Shown here piece after piece: positions 7,599 through 14,098 of a stretch of 18,701 bases of DNA (position 1 is the stretch's first letter; every line of letters starts with the position of its first letter). Position numbers and translations under genes: made by a program. The notes below the pieces were generated by a model that was given only the letters and a program-made list of their open reading frames with translations, was not told the origin of the DNA and ran no database searches. The stretch comes from Avimicrobium caecorum (GTDB taxonomy: Bacteria > Bacillota > Clostridia > Oscillospirales > Ruminococcaceae): assembly GCA_904394705.1 (NCBI GenBank), contig CAJFNJ010000031.1, forward strand, positions 1-18,701, in the 5' to 3' direction.

Positions 7599-8555
7599 AT
7601 GGTAAAAATCATAGAGCCGAAGATTATCACCGATGAACTCAAGCCCGACGGTTCCTACGGAAGATTTATCGCGGAGCCGCTGGACAGAGGATTTGGTACT
7701 ACCTTGGGCAATAGCCTTCGTCGTGTGCTGCTCTCCTCGCTTCCCGGTGTGGCCGTACTGTCGGTAAAGATCGACGGCGTACAACACGAGTTCTCGACTA
7801 TCCCCGGCGTTAAGGAAGATGTTACTGAGATCATTCTCAATATCAAGGGCCTTACCGCCAAGCTGTTCACAGAGGAGCCCAAGACTGTCCGCATTGAAGC
7901 GGAAGGTCCCTGCGAAGTGACAGCGGGCAGCATCGAGACTGATGCTGAGGTGGAAATTCTTGACCCGAGCATGCACATCGCCACTCTGGGCGAAGGTGCA
8001 AAGCTCTCGATGGATATTACCCTGAAGAAGGGCCAGGGCTATGTGTCCGCTGATAAGAACAAGGTGCTGGAGCTTTCCAAGGCACCCATCGGCACCATTG
8101 CAGTGGACAGCATTTTTACGCCCGTTCTCAAGGTGAACTACACTGTGGAAAATACCCGTGTAGAGCAGATCACCGATTACGATAAGTTGACACTGGAAGT
8201 TTGGACAGACGGTACTATTTCCGCCAAGGAAGCAGTAAGTCTGGCCGCCAAGATCCTCAATAGACAGCTCAACCACTTTGTTGAACTCTCCGATGAGATT
8301 TCGGGCACCGAAATCATGGAGAAGAAAGAGGATACCGGAAAAGAAAAGGTACTTGAGATGACCATTGAAGAGCTTGACCTGTCGGTGCGTGCATTCAACT
8401 GCCTCAAGCGCGCAGGTGTGAACTCGGTCAACGACCTGATCAACAAGTCCCCTGAGGAAATGATGAAGGTCCGTAATCTCGGTAAGAAGAGCCTTGAGGA
8501 GGTTGTAAGCAAACTGCGCAGCCTCGGTCTGGACTTTAACAAGGACGAAGAATAA
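7599..8555 (+). CDS. rpoA: RNA polymerase subunit alpha
   Basis: The alpha subunit dimerises to seed RNA polymerase assembly and binds activators and promoter UP elements through its C-terminal domain. The 318-residue product shows the N-terminal domain (about residues 1-230) with GFGTTLGNSLRRVLLSSLPG at 31-50. A charged linker (MEKKEDTGKEK) is followed by the C-terminal helix-hairpin-helix domain (about 247-312: TIEELDLSVRAFNCLKRAG, then VRNLGKKSLEEV). The ATG at 7599 is preceded by AAGGGAGGG. It lies in the alpha operon between rpsD and rplQ. Confidence 0.98.
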   Translation: MVKIIEPKIITDELKPDGSYGRFIAEPLDRGFGTTLGNSLRRVLLSSLPGVAVLSVKIDGVQHEFSTIPGVKEDVTEIILNIKGLTAKLFTEEPKTVRIEAEGPCEVTAGSIETDAEVEILDPSMHIATLGEGAKLSMDITLKKGQGYVSADKNKVLELSKAPIGTIAVDSIFTPVLKVNYTVENTRVEQITDYDKLTLEVWTDGTISAKEAVSLAAKILNRQLNHFVELSDEISGTEIMEKKEDTGKEKVLEMTIEELDLSVRAFNCLKRAGVNSVNDLINKSPEEMMKVRNLGKKSLEEVVSKLRSLGLDFNKDEE

Positions 8556-8604
8556 TCACAAATCGATGTTATTCCTCAGGCACAGGTAAAAGGAGTGAAC
8601 ATAA

Positions 8605-8946
8605 ATGCCCGGTACACGCAAACTCGGCAGAACTGCCGATCACAGAACCGCGATGCTCAGAGCGATGGTGACTTATCTGCTGGAAAACGGCAAGATCGAG
8701 ACCACAGTGACCAGAGCAAAGGAAGTTCGTTCGGTTGCTGAGAAGATCATCACCACCGCTAAGCGCGGCGATCTTCATTCCAAGCGTCAGATCTTCTCCT
8801 TCATTACGAAGGAAGCGGTTGCCAAGAAGGTAATCGACGAGATCGCTCCGAACTATGCAGACCGCAATGGTGGTTACACCCGGATCATCCGGACTGGCCC
8901 CCGTCGTGGTGACGCTGCTGAAATGGCAATCATCGAGCTCATCTAA
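8605..8946 (+). CDS. rplQ: 50S ribosomal protein L17
   Basis: L17 lines the peptide exit tunnel region of the 50S subunit. This 113-residue protein matches the short bacterial form. It begins MPGTRKLGRTADHRTAMLRAM and ends in a segment with NGGYTRIIRTGPRRGDAAEMA, both diagnostic. The ribosome binding site AAAGGAG lies upstream of ATG 8605. This is the last gene of the superoperon; a terminator follows 22 bp later. Confidence 0.97.
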   Translation: MPGTRKLGRTADHRTAMLRAMVTYLLENGKIETTVTRAKEVRSVAEKIITTAKRGDLHSKRQIFSFITKEAVAKKVIDEIAPNYADRNGGYTRIIRTGPRRGDAAEMAIIELI

Positions 8947-8967
8947 CCTAGAGCAACATGAATTCCG

Positions 8968-9013
8968 AAACCGGAAGCCCATGGGATTTTCCCACCGGGC
9001 TCCCGGTTTTTTA
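8968..9013 (+). terminator. Intrinsic terminator of the ribosomal superoperon
   Basis: A long hairpin follows rplQ: ACCGG (8970-8974) pairs with CCGGT (9003-9007), AGCCC (8976-8980) with GGGCT (8997-9001), and TGGG (8982-8985) with CCCA (8991-8994). It is followed by a T-rich tract from 9007. This marks the end of the operon. Confidence 0.9.
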
Positions 9014-9043
9014 TTTTGTCAGAACTTCTTCAAAATTTTGCCC

Positions 9044-9072
9044 TTGTACCCACCAGCCCGGCATGGTAAAAT
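9044..9072 (+). promoter_or_regulatory. Housekeeping promoter of the lipoprotein gene
   Basis: TTGTAC (9044-9049) and TAAAAT (9067-9072) are separated by 17 bp, with an extended -10 TG at 9064-9065. The start of transcription would be about 9080, giving a leader of about 30 nt. Confidence 0.7.
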
Positions 9073-9109
9073 CGTAAGAGTGAAAAAATCAGAAACAGGA
9101 GGAATGGGT

Positions 9110-10678
9110 GTGAATTGGCTTCGGAAGTTGAGCGCGATGCTCCTTTGCCTGATGCTCTGCCTGGGGCTGTTTTCCGGCTGCGGCAGTGATGTCTATATCG
9201 CCAAACTGGCTCTCTCCGGCGCAGCCGGCACCTTTGATCCCCAGTTTGCTGAGAACCAGAACTCCATTCTGGTGGCGTCCAATGTGTTCGAAGGCCTGCT
9301 GGTGGAGGACCCTGACGGCGGACTCCACCCCGGTGTGGCGGAAGGCTATACTGTGTCTTCGGACGGGCGCACCTATACCTTCCAGCTCCGGGAGGACGCC
9401 TGCTGGTCGGACGGCAGCGCTGTCACCGCCGATGACTTTGTCTTTGCCTTCCGGCGGCTGTTCGGCCCGGGGAGCGTGTCCCCCTATGCCGAGAATCTGC
9501 TCTCGGTGCAGAATGCCGAGGCCATCCTCGCCGGGGAGATGCAGCCCGAGGCACTGGGTGTCCGGGCCGCCGATGACCACACCCTGGTGCTGACCCTGGA
9601 AAAGGCGGACAGCGGCATCACCACCGTCCTGGCTCAGTGGTACGCCGCCCCCTGCAAGGAGAGCTTCTTCACCGAGCAGAAGGGCCGCTACGGCCTGGAG
9701 GTGAAAAGCACCCTCTACAACGGCCCCTATGTCATCAGCCTCTACGATGCCGGCAAGGAGATCCGCCTGCGCCAGAACCCAAGCTACCATTCGGAGCAGC
9801 CGGCAGAGCTCTACGGCATCAACATCACCCTGGGCAGCACCGATACCCTGGCTGCCTTCACCGAGGGGGACAGCTTCTATACCCAGGTGCCCCGGGAGTC
9901 GGTGGACTCGCTCCGGGACGCTGTCATCACCGAGTATGCCGATACCACCTATGCCCTGGTGGTGAACACCAGCCGCAGCCTGCTGGGAAATGAGTCGGTG
10001 CGTCTGGCCATCTGCGGCGCCATCGACCGGGAGGGCATTGCCGGGGTGCTGCCCGAGGAGCAGAGCACCACCACCGACCTGGTGCCGGAGACCGCCAGCG
10101 AGCGCACCCTGGACTACCGGGATACCGCCGGTCACCGCACTGCCCTGACCCTCACAGAGGACGCCCGGACGCTGTTCCGGGAGGGGCTGGCAGCCGAAGG
10201 GGAGCAGAAGCTGCCCTTCACCGAGCTGCTGGTGCCGGACACCCAGACCGACCGTCAGGCGGCGGGGATTATCCAGGGCTGCTGGCAGAACACCCTGGGG
10301 GCGAGCATCAATGTGATGCCGCTTGCGGTGGACGAGCTGTGGCAGCGGGTCTATGCCGGGGATTATGACATGGCGCTGCTGCCCCTGTCCGATTCCACCG
10401 CCATGGGACTGCTGGAGGACTTCGCCTCGGATACCGACCGCTACTGCACCGGCTGGCAGTCGGAGGAGTATGATGCCCTGCTGGATCAGGCCGCAGCCGA
10501 GACCGGCGAACAGGCAGTGCGCACCCTGGCCCAGGCGGAGCAGCTGCTGCTCCGGAGCGGCGTGGTGCTGCCCCTCTACACCTCCATGAGCTACTATGCT
10601 GTCTCCAGTGAGGTGCAGGGCGCCTGGATCGACCCGGGTGAGGGCGTCATCTACATCAAGTACATCACCAAATCCTGA
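9110..10678 (+). CDS. Family 5 (peptide/OppA-type) substrate-binding lipoprotein
   Basis: This 522-residue protein is a predicted extracellular solute-binding lipoprotein of ABC-importer family 5 (oligopeptide, dipeptide or nickel type). I choose GTG 9110, because AGGAGG (9097-9102) is 7 nt upstream; ATG 9104 is too close to that site. The signal peptide has WLRK, a hydrophobic stretch (residues 8-20) and a lipobox LFSGC with the lipidated Cys at 24. The family motif AVTADDFVFAFRRL lies at 104-117, and repeats of the fold run to the C-terminus. No permease or ATPase gene is adjacent, so it would have to serve a transporter encoded elsewhere, or act as a sensor. The coding region is visibly more GC-rich than the ribosomal genes. 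The ligand is not predictable. Confidence 0.9.
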   Translation: MNWLRKLSAMLLCLMLCLGLFSGCGSDVYIAKLALSGAAGTFDPQFAENQNSILVASNVFEGLLVEDPDGGLHPGVAEGYTVSSDGRTYTFQLREDACWSDGSAVTADDFVFAFRRLFGPGSVSPYAENLLSVQNAEAILAGEMQPEALGVRAADDHTLVLTLEKADSGITTVLAQWYAAPCKESFFTEQKGRYGLEVKSTLYNGPYVISLYDAGKEIRLRQNPSYHSEQPAELYGINITLGSTDTLAAFTEGDSFYTQVPRESVDSLRDAVITEYADTTYALVVNTSRSLLGNESVRLAICGAIDREGIAGVLPEEQSTTTDLVPETASERTLDYRDTAGHRTALTLTEDARTLFREGLAAEGEQKLPFTELLVPDTQTDRQAAGIIQGCWQNTLGASINVMPLAVDELWQRVYAGDYDMALLPLSDSTAMGLLEDFASDTDRYCTGWQSEEYDALLDQAAAETGEQAVRTLAQAEQLLLRSGVVLPLYTSMSYYAVSSEVQGAWIDPGEGVIYIKYITKS

Positions 10679-10683
10679 TTCCC

Positions 10684-10718
10684 ACAGCGCCTGCTCCACA
10701 AAAGCGGGCGCTGTTTTT
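10684..10718 (+). terminator. Intrinsic terminator after the lipoprotein gene
   Basis: ACAGCGCCTGCT (10684-10695) pairs over 12 bp, including one G-T pair, with AGCGGGCGCTGT (10703-10714). The loop is 7 nt and five T follow. It ends the lipoprotein transcript. Confidence 0.93.
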
Positions 10719-11070
10719 GAGGGCGGCACAGCATCCGGGGGTCTGCCCCGATTGGCAGGACAGGGGAGAGGTTTCCCGGCGCCGGAAACTGCCCCAGAAT
10801 CATAGAGAATAAATCGGCGCTTTTTTGTGAGATTTCACACAGCAGCAAAATTTTTTGTCAGATCTTTGACACCGGGTATTATACTCCGTGTATTTTATGG
10901 CGGAGAAATCATTCTTTTTGTGGAGAAGTCGGTGGAAAGCCGTTCATAACTCCCCAGTAATCCACAGCCGGGTGGAAAGTGGCGGACTGGCGCTTTGAAT
11001 TTGGGATTATATGGAATGGGAAGTTTAGATACTATGACAAAATGTCCCCGGATTTATGTGACTGACCGCT
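10719..11070. other. Non-coding region upstream of nrdD with repeats
   Basis: No convincing gene is visible in this stretch. It holds an inverted repeat GTTTCC-N7-GGAAAC (about 10769-10787) and TGTGA-N4-TCACA (10826-10839). There is a promoter-like TTGTCA followed by TATTAT or TTATAC around 10856-10882, with no obvious gene behind it. Two DnaA-box-like nonamers lie at 10919-10927 (reverse) and 10958-10966. A direct repeat GGTGGAAAG (10931-10939 and 10971-10979) is spaced exactly 40 bp. Function is unproven. Confidence 0.5.
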
Positions 11071-11071
11071 A

Positions 11072-11100
11072 TTGACAGAACCGGGTCGGGTGGTTACAAT
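11072..11100 (+). promoter_or_regulatory. nrdD promoter
   Basis: TTGACA (11072-11077) and TACAAT (11095-11100) with a 17-bp spacer form a near-consensus housekeeping promoter. Transcription should start near 11107, about 104 nt before nrdD. Confidence 0.85.
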
Positions 11101-11114
11101 ATATAAAGGAAAAG

Positions 11115-11130
11115 ACACTATATCTTGTGT
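11115..11130 (+). promoter_or_regulatory. NrdR-type operator box
   Basis: ACACTATATCTTGTGT closely matches the known 16-bp NrdR box, an ACAC-AT-rich-GTGT palindrome. NrdR is the ATP/dATP-sensing repressor of ribonucleotide reductase genes. The box lies at about +8 to +24 relative to the predicted start, where binding would block transcription. Only one clear box is visible; NrdR usually uses two. Confidence 0.8.
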
Positions 11131-11145
11131 GACAAACGGTTGTCA
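11130..11145. promoter_or_regulatory. Near-perfect palindrome in the nrdD leader
   Basis: TGACAAACGGTTGTCA has perfect 6-bp arms (TGACAA and TTGTCA) and sits directly against the NrdR-type box. It could be a second operator or a small hairpin in the leader RNA. The binding protein is unknown. Confidence 0.5.
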
Positions 11146-11210
11146 TTCGACAGATATTGTACATAACGGATAAAACCGGAAAATATTACAAGAGTGAGGA
11201 GCAAGGGAGA

Positions 11211-13544
11211 ATGCTGACAAAGATCATCAAGCGGGACGGACGCGAAGTCGCTTTTGACCGGGTCAAGATCGCTGACGCTATCTACAAGGCGGCACAGGTA
11301 CTGGGCGGCAACGACTATGAAATGGCACAGGATCTGGCAGAGAAGGTAGAAACCTATGTGGAGAATACCATTCAGGGCCGTATCCCCACAGTAGAAGAGG
11401 TACAGGACGCGGTAGAACATACCCTGATTGAAAATGGTCATGCCCGTACTGCCAAGGAATATATCCTCTACCGGGCAGAACGCACCCGGGTACGGGAGAT
11501 GAATACCCGTCTGATGAAGACCCTGGAGGATCTCACCTTCAAGGACGCGGAGGACAACGATGTCAAGCGTGAGAACGCCAACATCGACGGTGATACTGCC
11601 ATGGGCACCATGCTCAAGTATGGTTCGGAAAGTGCCAAGCAGTTCTATGAGATGTATGTGCTCAATCCCAAGCATGCCAAGGCACACCGGGAGGGCGATA
11701 TCCACATCCATGACCTGGACTTCCTCACCCTGACCACCACCTGCTGTCAGATCGACATCATCAAGCTCTTCAAGGACGGTTTTTCCACCGGTCATGGCTT
11801 CCTGCGGGAGCCCAATGACATCCAGAGCTATTCGGCACTGGCCTGCATCGCCATCCAGTCCAACCAGAATGACCAGCATGGCGGTCAGAGCATTCCGAAC
11901 TTTGATTACGGCATGGCAATCGGTGTAGCCAAGACCTATTCCAAGCTGTATACCAAGAATCTGGCAAAGGCCGCTGAGATCCTGGAAGACAAGCCGGATC
12001 TGGAGGAGAAGTTCAAGGAGATCAAGCAGAAGATCGCCGATGAAACCGGTGTGAAGCCCCGTCTGGAAGCCAGCGAGGAATACTGCCGCCTGGAAGCTCC
12101 CTATCTGGCGGAGATTGTCGGAGAGGACGCTGTGGAGCGGCTGCAGAAGTTCGCGGTGAAGTACTCCGAGAAGGAGACCGACCGTGCCACCTATCAGGCC
12201 ATGGAAGCCCTGGTGCACAACCTTAATACCATGCATTCCCGTGCCGGTGCCCAGGTTCCCTTCAGCTCCATCAACTATGGTACTGATACCACCCCCGAGG
12301 GCCGTATGGTGATCCGCAATATCCTGCTGGCAGAGGACGCCGGTCTGGGCAATGGCGAGACTCCCATCTTCCCGATCCACATCTTCAAGGTCAAGGAAGG
12401 AATCAACTACAACGAGGGCGATCCGAACTATGATCTGTTCAAGCTCGCCTGCCGGGTATCGGCCAAGCGGCTGTTCCCGAACTTCTCCTTCCTGGACGCC
12501 CCCTTCAACCTGCAGTACTACAAGCCCGGCGATTACAACTCCGAAGTGGCCTACATGGGCTGCCGGACCCGTGTCATGTCCAATGTCTACGATCCCACCC
12601 GGGAAGTGACCTGCGGACGCGGCAACCTGAGCTTTACCTCCATCAACCTGCCCCGGATCGCCATCAATGCCCATGGCAATGTGGAGTGGTTCTTCGAGGA
12701 ACTGGAGCGCAAGGTGGATCTGGTCATCGAGCAGCTGCTGGAGCGCTTCAAGATCCAGGCTGCCAAGAAGGTGCGCAACTATCCCTTCCTGATGGGACAG
12801 GGCGTATGGCTGGATTCCGACAAGCTCTCCCCCGATGACAAGGTGGGTGAGGTGCTCAAGCACGGTACCCTGACCATTGGCTTCATCGGCCTGGCAGAGT
12901 GTCTGAAGGCGCTCATCGGCAAGCATCACGGCGAGAGCAAGGAAGCCCAGAACCTGGGCCTCGAGATCGTAGGCTATATGCGCAAGCGCATGGACGAGGA
13001 GTCCAAGAAGACCGGACTCAACTTCTCGCTCATTGCCACCCCGGCAGAGGGCCTTTCGGGCCGGTTCGTACGCATCGACCAGAAGAAGTACGGTATTATC
13101 CCCGGCGTAACTGATCGGGATTACTATACCAACTCCTTCCATATCCCGGTGTATTACGAGATCAACGCCTTTGAGAAGATCCGTCTGGAAGCGCCCTATC
13201 ATGCGCTCACCAACGGCGGACATATCAGCTATATCGAGCTGGATGGTGACCCGCTCAAGAATCTGGATGCCTTCGAAGCAGTGGTACGCTGCATGAAGGA
13301 GAGCGGTGTGGGCTATGGTTCCATCAACCATCCGGTGGACCGTGACCCGGTATGCGGTTATACCGGCATTATTGATGAGGTATGTCCCCGGTGCGGACGC
13401 CGGGACGGCGAAGGTGTCAGCCTGGAAAAGCTGCACAAACTGGGACTGTACCGCAATCTGAACGCGGATACCATCGGCTATCACGGTGACCGGTTTGAGG
13501 AGGCGGACCGCCGTCCCAATCCTCTGGGCTGCTGCAACGGCTGA
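11211..13544 (+). CDS. nrdD: Anaerobic (class III) ribonucleotide reductase, catalytic body lacking the canonical glycyl-radical tail
   Basis: NrdD reduces ribonucleoside triphosphates to dNTPs anaerobically, using a glycyl radical made by NrdG. ATG 11211 (GAGGAG at 11196-11201) gives 777 residues; a longer frame from TTG 11157 has no good ribosome binding site. An ATP cone occupies residues 1-95 (TKIIKRDGREVAFDRVKIADAI). Barrel motifs include TTTCCQID (175-182; Cys178/179), SNQNDQHGGQSIPNFD (217-232), MHSRAGAQVPFSS (341-353) and MGCRTRV (449-455; Cys451 a candidate thiyl site). The C-terminus has Cys715, Cys725 and Cys728, but Asp712 replaces the first Cys of the usual zinc set. The usual RxTGYLxG...DRFN...DRVKH glycyl-radical motif is absent. 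The tail instead reads TIGYHGDRFEEADRR and ends GCCNG. The canonical motif is encoded separately at 13853-14017. Confidence 0.93.
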   Translation: MLTKIIKRDGREVAFDRVKIADAIYKAAQVLGGNDYEMAQDLAEKVETYVENTIQGRIPTVEEVQDAVEHTLIENGHARTAKEYILYRAERTRVREMNTRLMKTLEDLTFKDAEDNDVKRENANIDGDTAMGTMLKYGSESAKQFYEMYVLNPKHAKAHREGDIHIHDLDFLTLTTTCCQIDIIKLFKDGFSTGHGFLREPNDIQSYSALACIAIQSNQNDQHGGQSIPNFDYGMAIGVAKTYSKLYTKNLAKAAEILEDKPDLEEKFKEIKQKIADETGVKPRLEASEEYCRLEAPYLAEIVGEDAVERLQKFAVKYSEKETDRATYQAMEALVHNLNTMHSRAGAQVPFSSINYGTDTTPEGRMVIRNILLAEDAGLGNGETPIFPIHIFKVKEGINYNEGDPNYDLFKLACRVSAKRLFPNFSFLDAPFNLQYYKPGDYNSEVAYMGCRTRVMSNVYDPTREVTCGRGNLSFTSINLPRIAINAHGNVEWFFEELERKVDLVIEQLLERFKIQAAKKVRNYPFLMGQGVWLDSDKLSPDDKVGEVLKHGTLTIGFIGLAECLKALIGKHHGESKEAQNLGLEIVGYMRKRMDEESKKTGLNFSLIATPAEGLSGRFVRIDQKKYGIIPGVTDRDYYTNSFHIPVYYEINAFEKIRLEAPYHALTNGGHISYIELDGDPLKNLDAFEAVVRCMKESGVGYGSINHPVDRDPVCGYTGIIDEVCPRCGRRDGEGVSLEKLHKLGLYRNLNADTIGYHGDRFEEADRRPNPLGCCNG

Positions 13545-13575
13545 GTTTATAGCTGTTTCAAAAAGAGGTGATATC

Positions 13576-13725
13576 GTGAGAAAAATTAGGAGCGATTGTA
13601 CAGTGGGGACTCTTGAAAAAAAGTATGGTTTACCCGCAGGAACAATTCGGAATAAAGACGGTAGAGATACTCGCAGTGATAAGAAAATAGGAACAATCCG
13701 AAAAGAAGCACAACATAGAAAATAA
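13576..13725 (+). CDS. Small basic protein, helix-turn-helix-like (possible phage remnant)
   Basis: This 49-residue, strongly basic ORF starts at GTG 13576, with AAGAGGTG (13563-13570) at 5-nt spacing. The segment TLEKKYGLPAGTIRNK (about residues 11-26) resembles a helix-turn-helix of the kind at the N-terminus of phage terminase small subunits or transposase-like regulators. The following residues are Lys- and Arg-rich. Codon use is AT-rich and unlike nrdD or nrdG, which suggests a foreign origin. It may be a real small gene or a decayed fragment; I do not recognise a specific family. Confidence 0.4.
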   Translation: MRKIRSDCTVGTLEKKYGLPAGTIRNKDGRDTRSDKKIGTIRKEAQHRK

Positions 13726-13775
13726 AAATTAAGAAATCGAAGCAAGATTACAGTAACAAAATTTCAGAAATCAAA

Positions 13776-13784
13776 TGGTAAAAT
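13776..13784 (+). promoter_or_regulatory. Possible extended -10 promoter for the small glycyl-radical gene
   Basis: TGGTAAAAT is an extended -10 element without a good -35; similar extended -10 elements occur before the lipoprotein gene and fba in this window. Transcription would start near 13791, about 60 nt before the small gene. Confidence 0.4.
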
Positions 13785-13799
13785 CAAAGTAAGCTGAAT

Positions 13800-13818
13800 T
13801 TATGAAAACAATTCATAA
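13800..13818. promoter_or_regulatory. Inverted repeat, possible operator
   Basis: TTATGAA-AACAA-TTCATAA is a perfect 7-bp inverted repeat between the putative transcription start and the ribosome binding site of the small glycyl-radical gene. It may be a regulator binding site; its partner is unknown. Confidence 0.4.
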
Positions 13819-13852
13819 CAGCGAACTGCGGTAATAAAAGGAGGCAATTCTT

Positions 13853-14017
13853 ATGAGCGAAAAGGATATTATGATCGGTGAAGGCGTAAAGTTTGAGCGG
13901 ATTCGTCGGATCACCGGCTATCTGGTGGGTACACTGGATCGTTTCAACAATGCCAAGCGTGCTGAGGAAGCCGACCGTGTCAAGCATTCGGTTACCACTG
14001 GCCTGGAGCGCATCTGA
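13853..14017 (+). CDS. Stand-alone glycyl-radical domain of anaerobic ribonucleotide reductase
   Basis: This 54-residue protein is, almost end to end, the C-terminal glycyl-radical domain normally fused to NrdD. It carries RIRRITGYLVG (residues 16-26; Gly22 is the predicted radical residue), DRFNNAKRAEE (29-39) and DRVKH (41-45). It has its own ATG 13853, with a very strong AAAGGAGG (13837-13844) at 8-nt spacing. Codon use is normal and its own terminator follows, so it looks like a maintained gene rather than a remnant. It lies between an NrdD lacking this motif and the activase NrdG. By inference it docks on NrdD and is activated by NrdG, either as an obligatory subunit or as a replaceable spare part like GrcA/YfiD for pyruvate formate-lyase. 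Confidence 0.85.
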   Translation: MSEKDIMIGEGVKFERIRRITGYLVGTLDRFNNAKRAEEADRVKHSVTTGLERI

Positions 14018-14036
14018 ACCGCAGTTTGAAAACAAA

Positions 14037-14073
14037 ACAGGGGGACGGGAGATTTTCCGTCCCCTGTTTTTTA
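14037..14073 (+). terminator. Intrinsic terminator between the glycyl-radical gene and nrdG
   Basis: ACAGGGGGACGG (14037-14048) pairs with CCGTCCCCTGT (14057-14067), with one bulged G and an 8-nt loop, followed by a run of T to 14072. It lies only 26 bp before nrdG and would reduce nrdG expression unless it is read through. Confidence 0.88.
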
Positions 14074-14098
14074 TCGGAAGAATATGAGGAGGAACACT

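Larger units (their letters stand above)
13545..13852. other. AT-rich spacer between nrdD and the glycyl-radical gene
   Basis: This stretch is strikingly richer in A and T than its neighbours. It contains a 49-codon ORF (13576-13725), an extended -10 promoter-like TGGTAAAAT (13776-13784) and an inverted repeat TTATGAA-N5-TTCATAA (13800-13818). No terminator is visible directly after nrdD. It looks inserted or rapidly evolving compared with the GC-rich flanks. Confidence 0.6.

Noticed and set aside
8855..9109. Extension of the lipoprotein frame upstream to 8855
   Set aside because: It would overlap rplQ and cross the terminator and promoter; the signal peptide begins at GTG 9110.
9089..10729. 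A long minus-strand frame opposite the binding-protein gene
   Set aside because: Its His- and Gly-rich translation has no family features, and the plus strand has a clear lipoprotein signal and family motif.
11118..13745. An 875-codon minus-strand open frame opposite nrdD
   Set aside because: It is the mirror of a well-conserved coding sequence, has no recognisable domain or ribosome binding site, and is a composition shadow.
13400..14017. Group I/II intron or intein joining NrdD and the glycyl-radical domain
   Set aside because: The small gene has its own start codon and strong ribosome binding site, the two coding parts overlap rather than join, and no intein motifs or intron core are visible in the 300-bp gap. 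Remnant status cannot be excluded.
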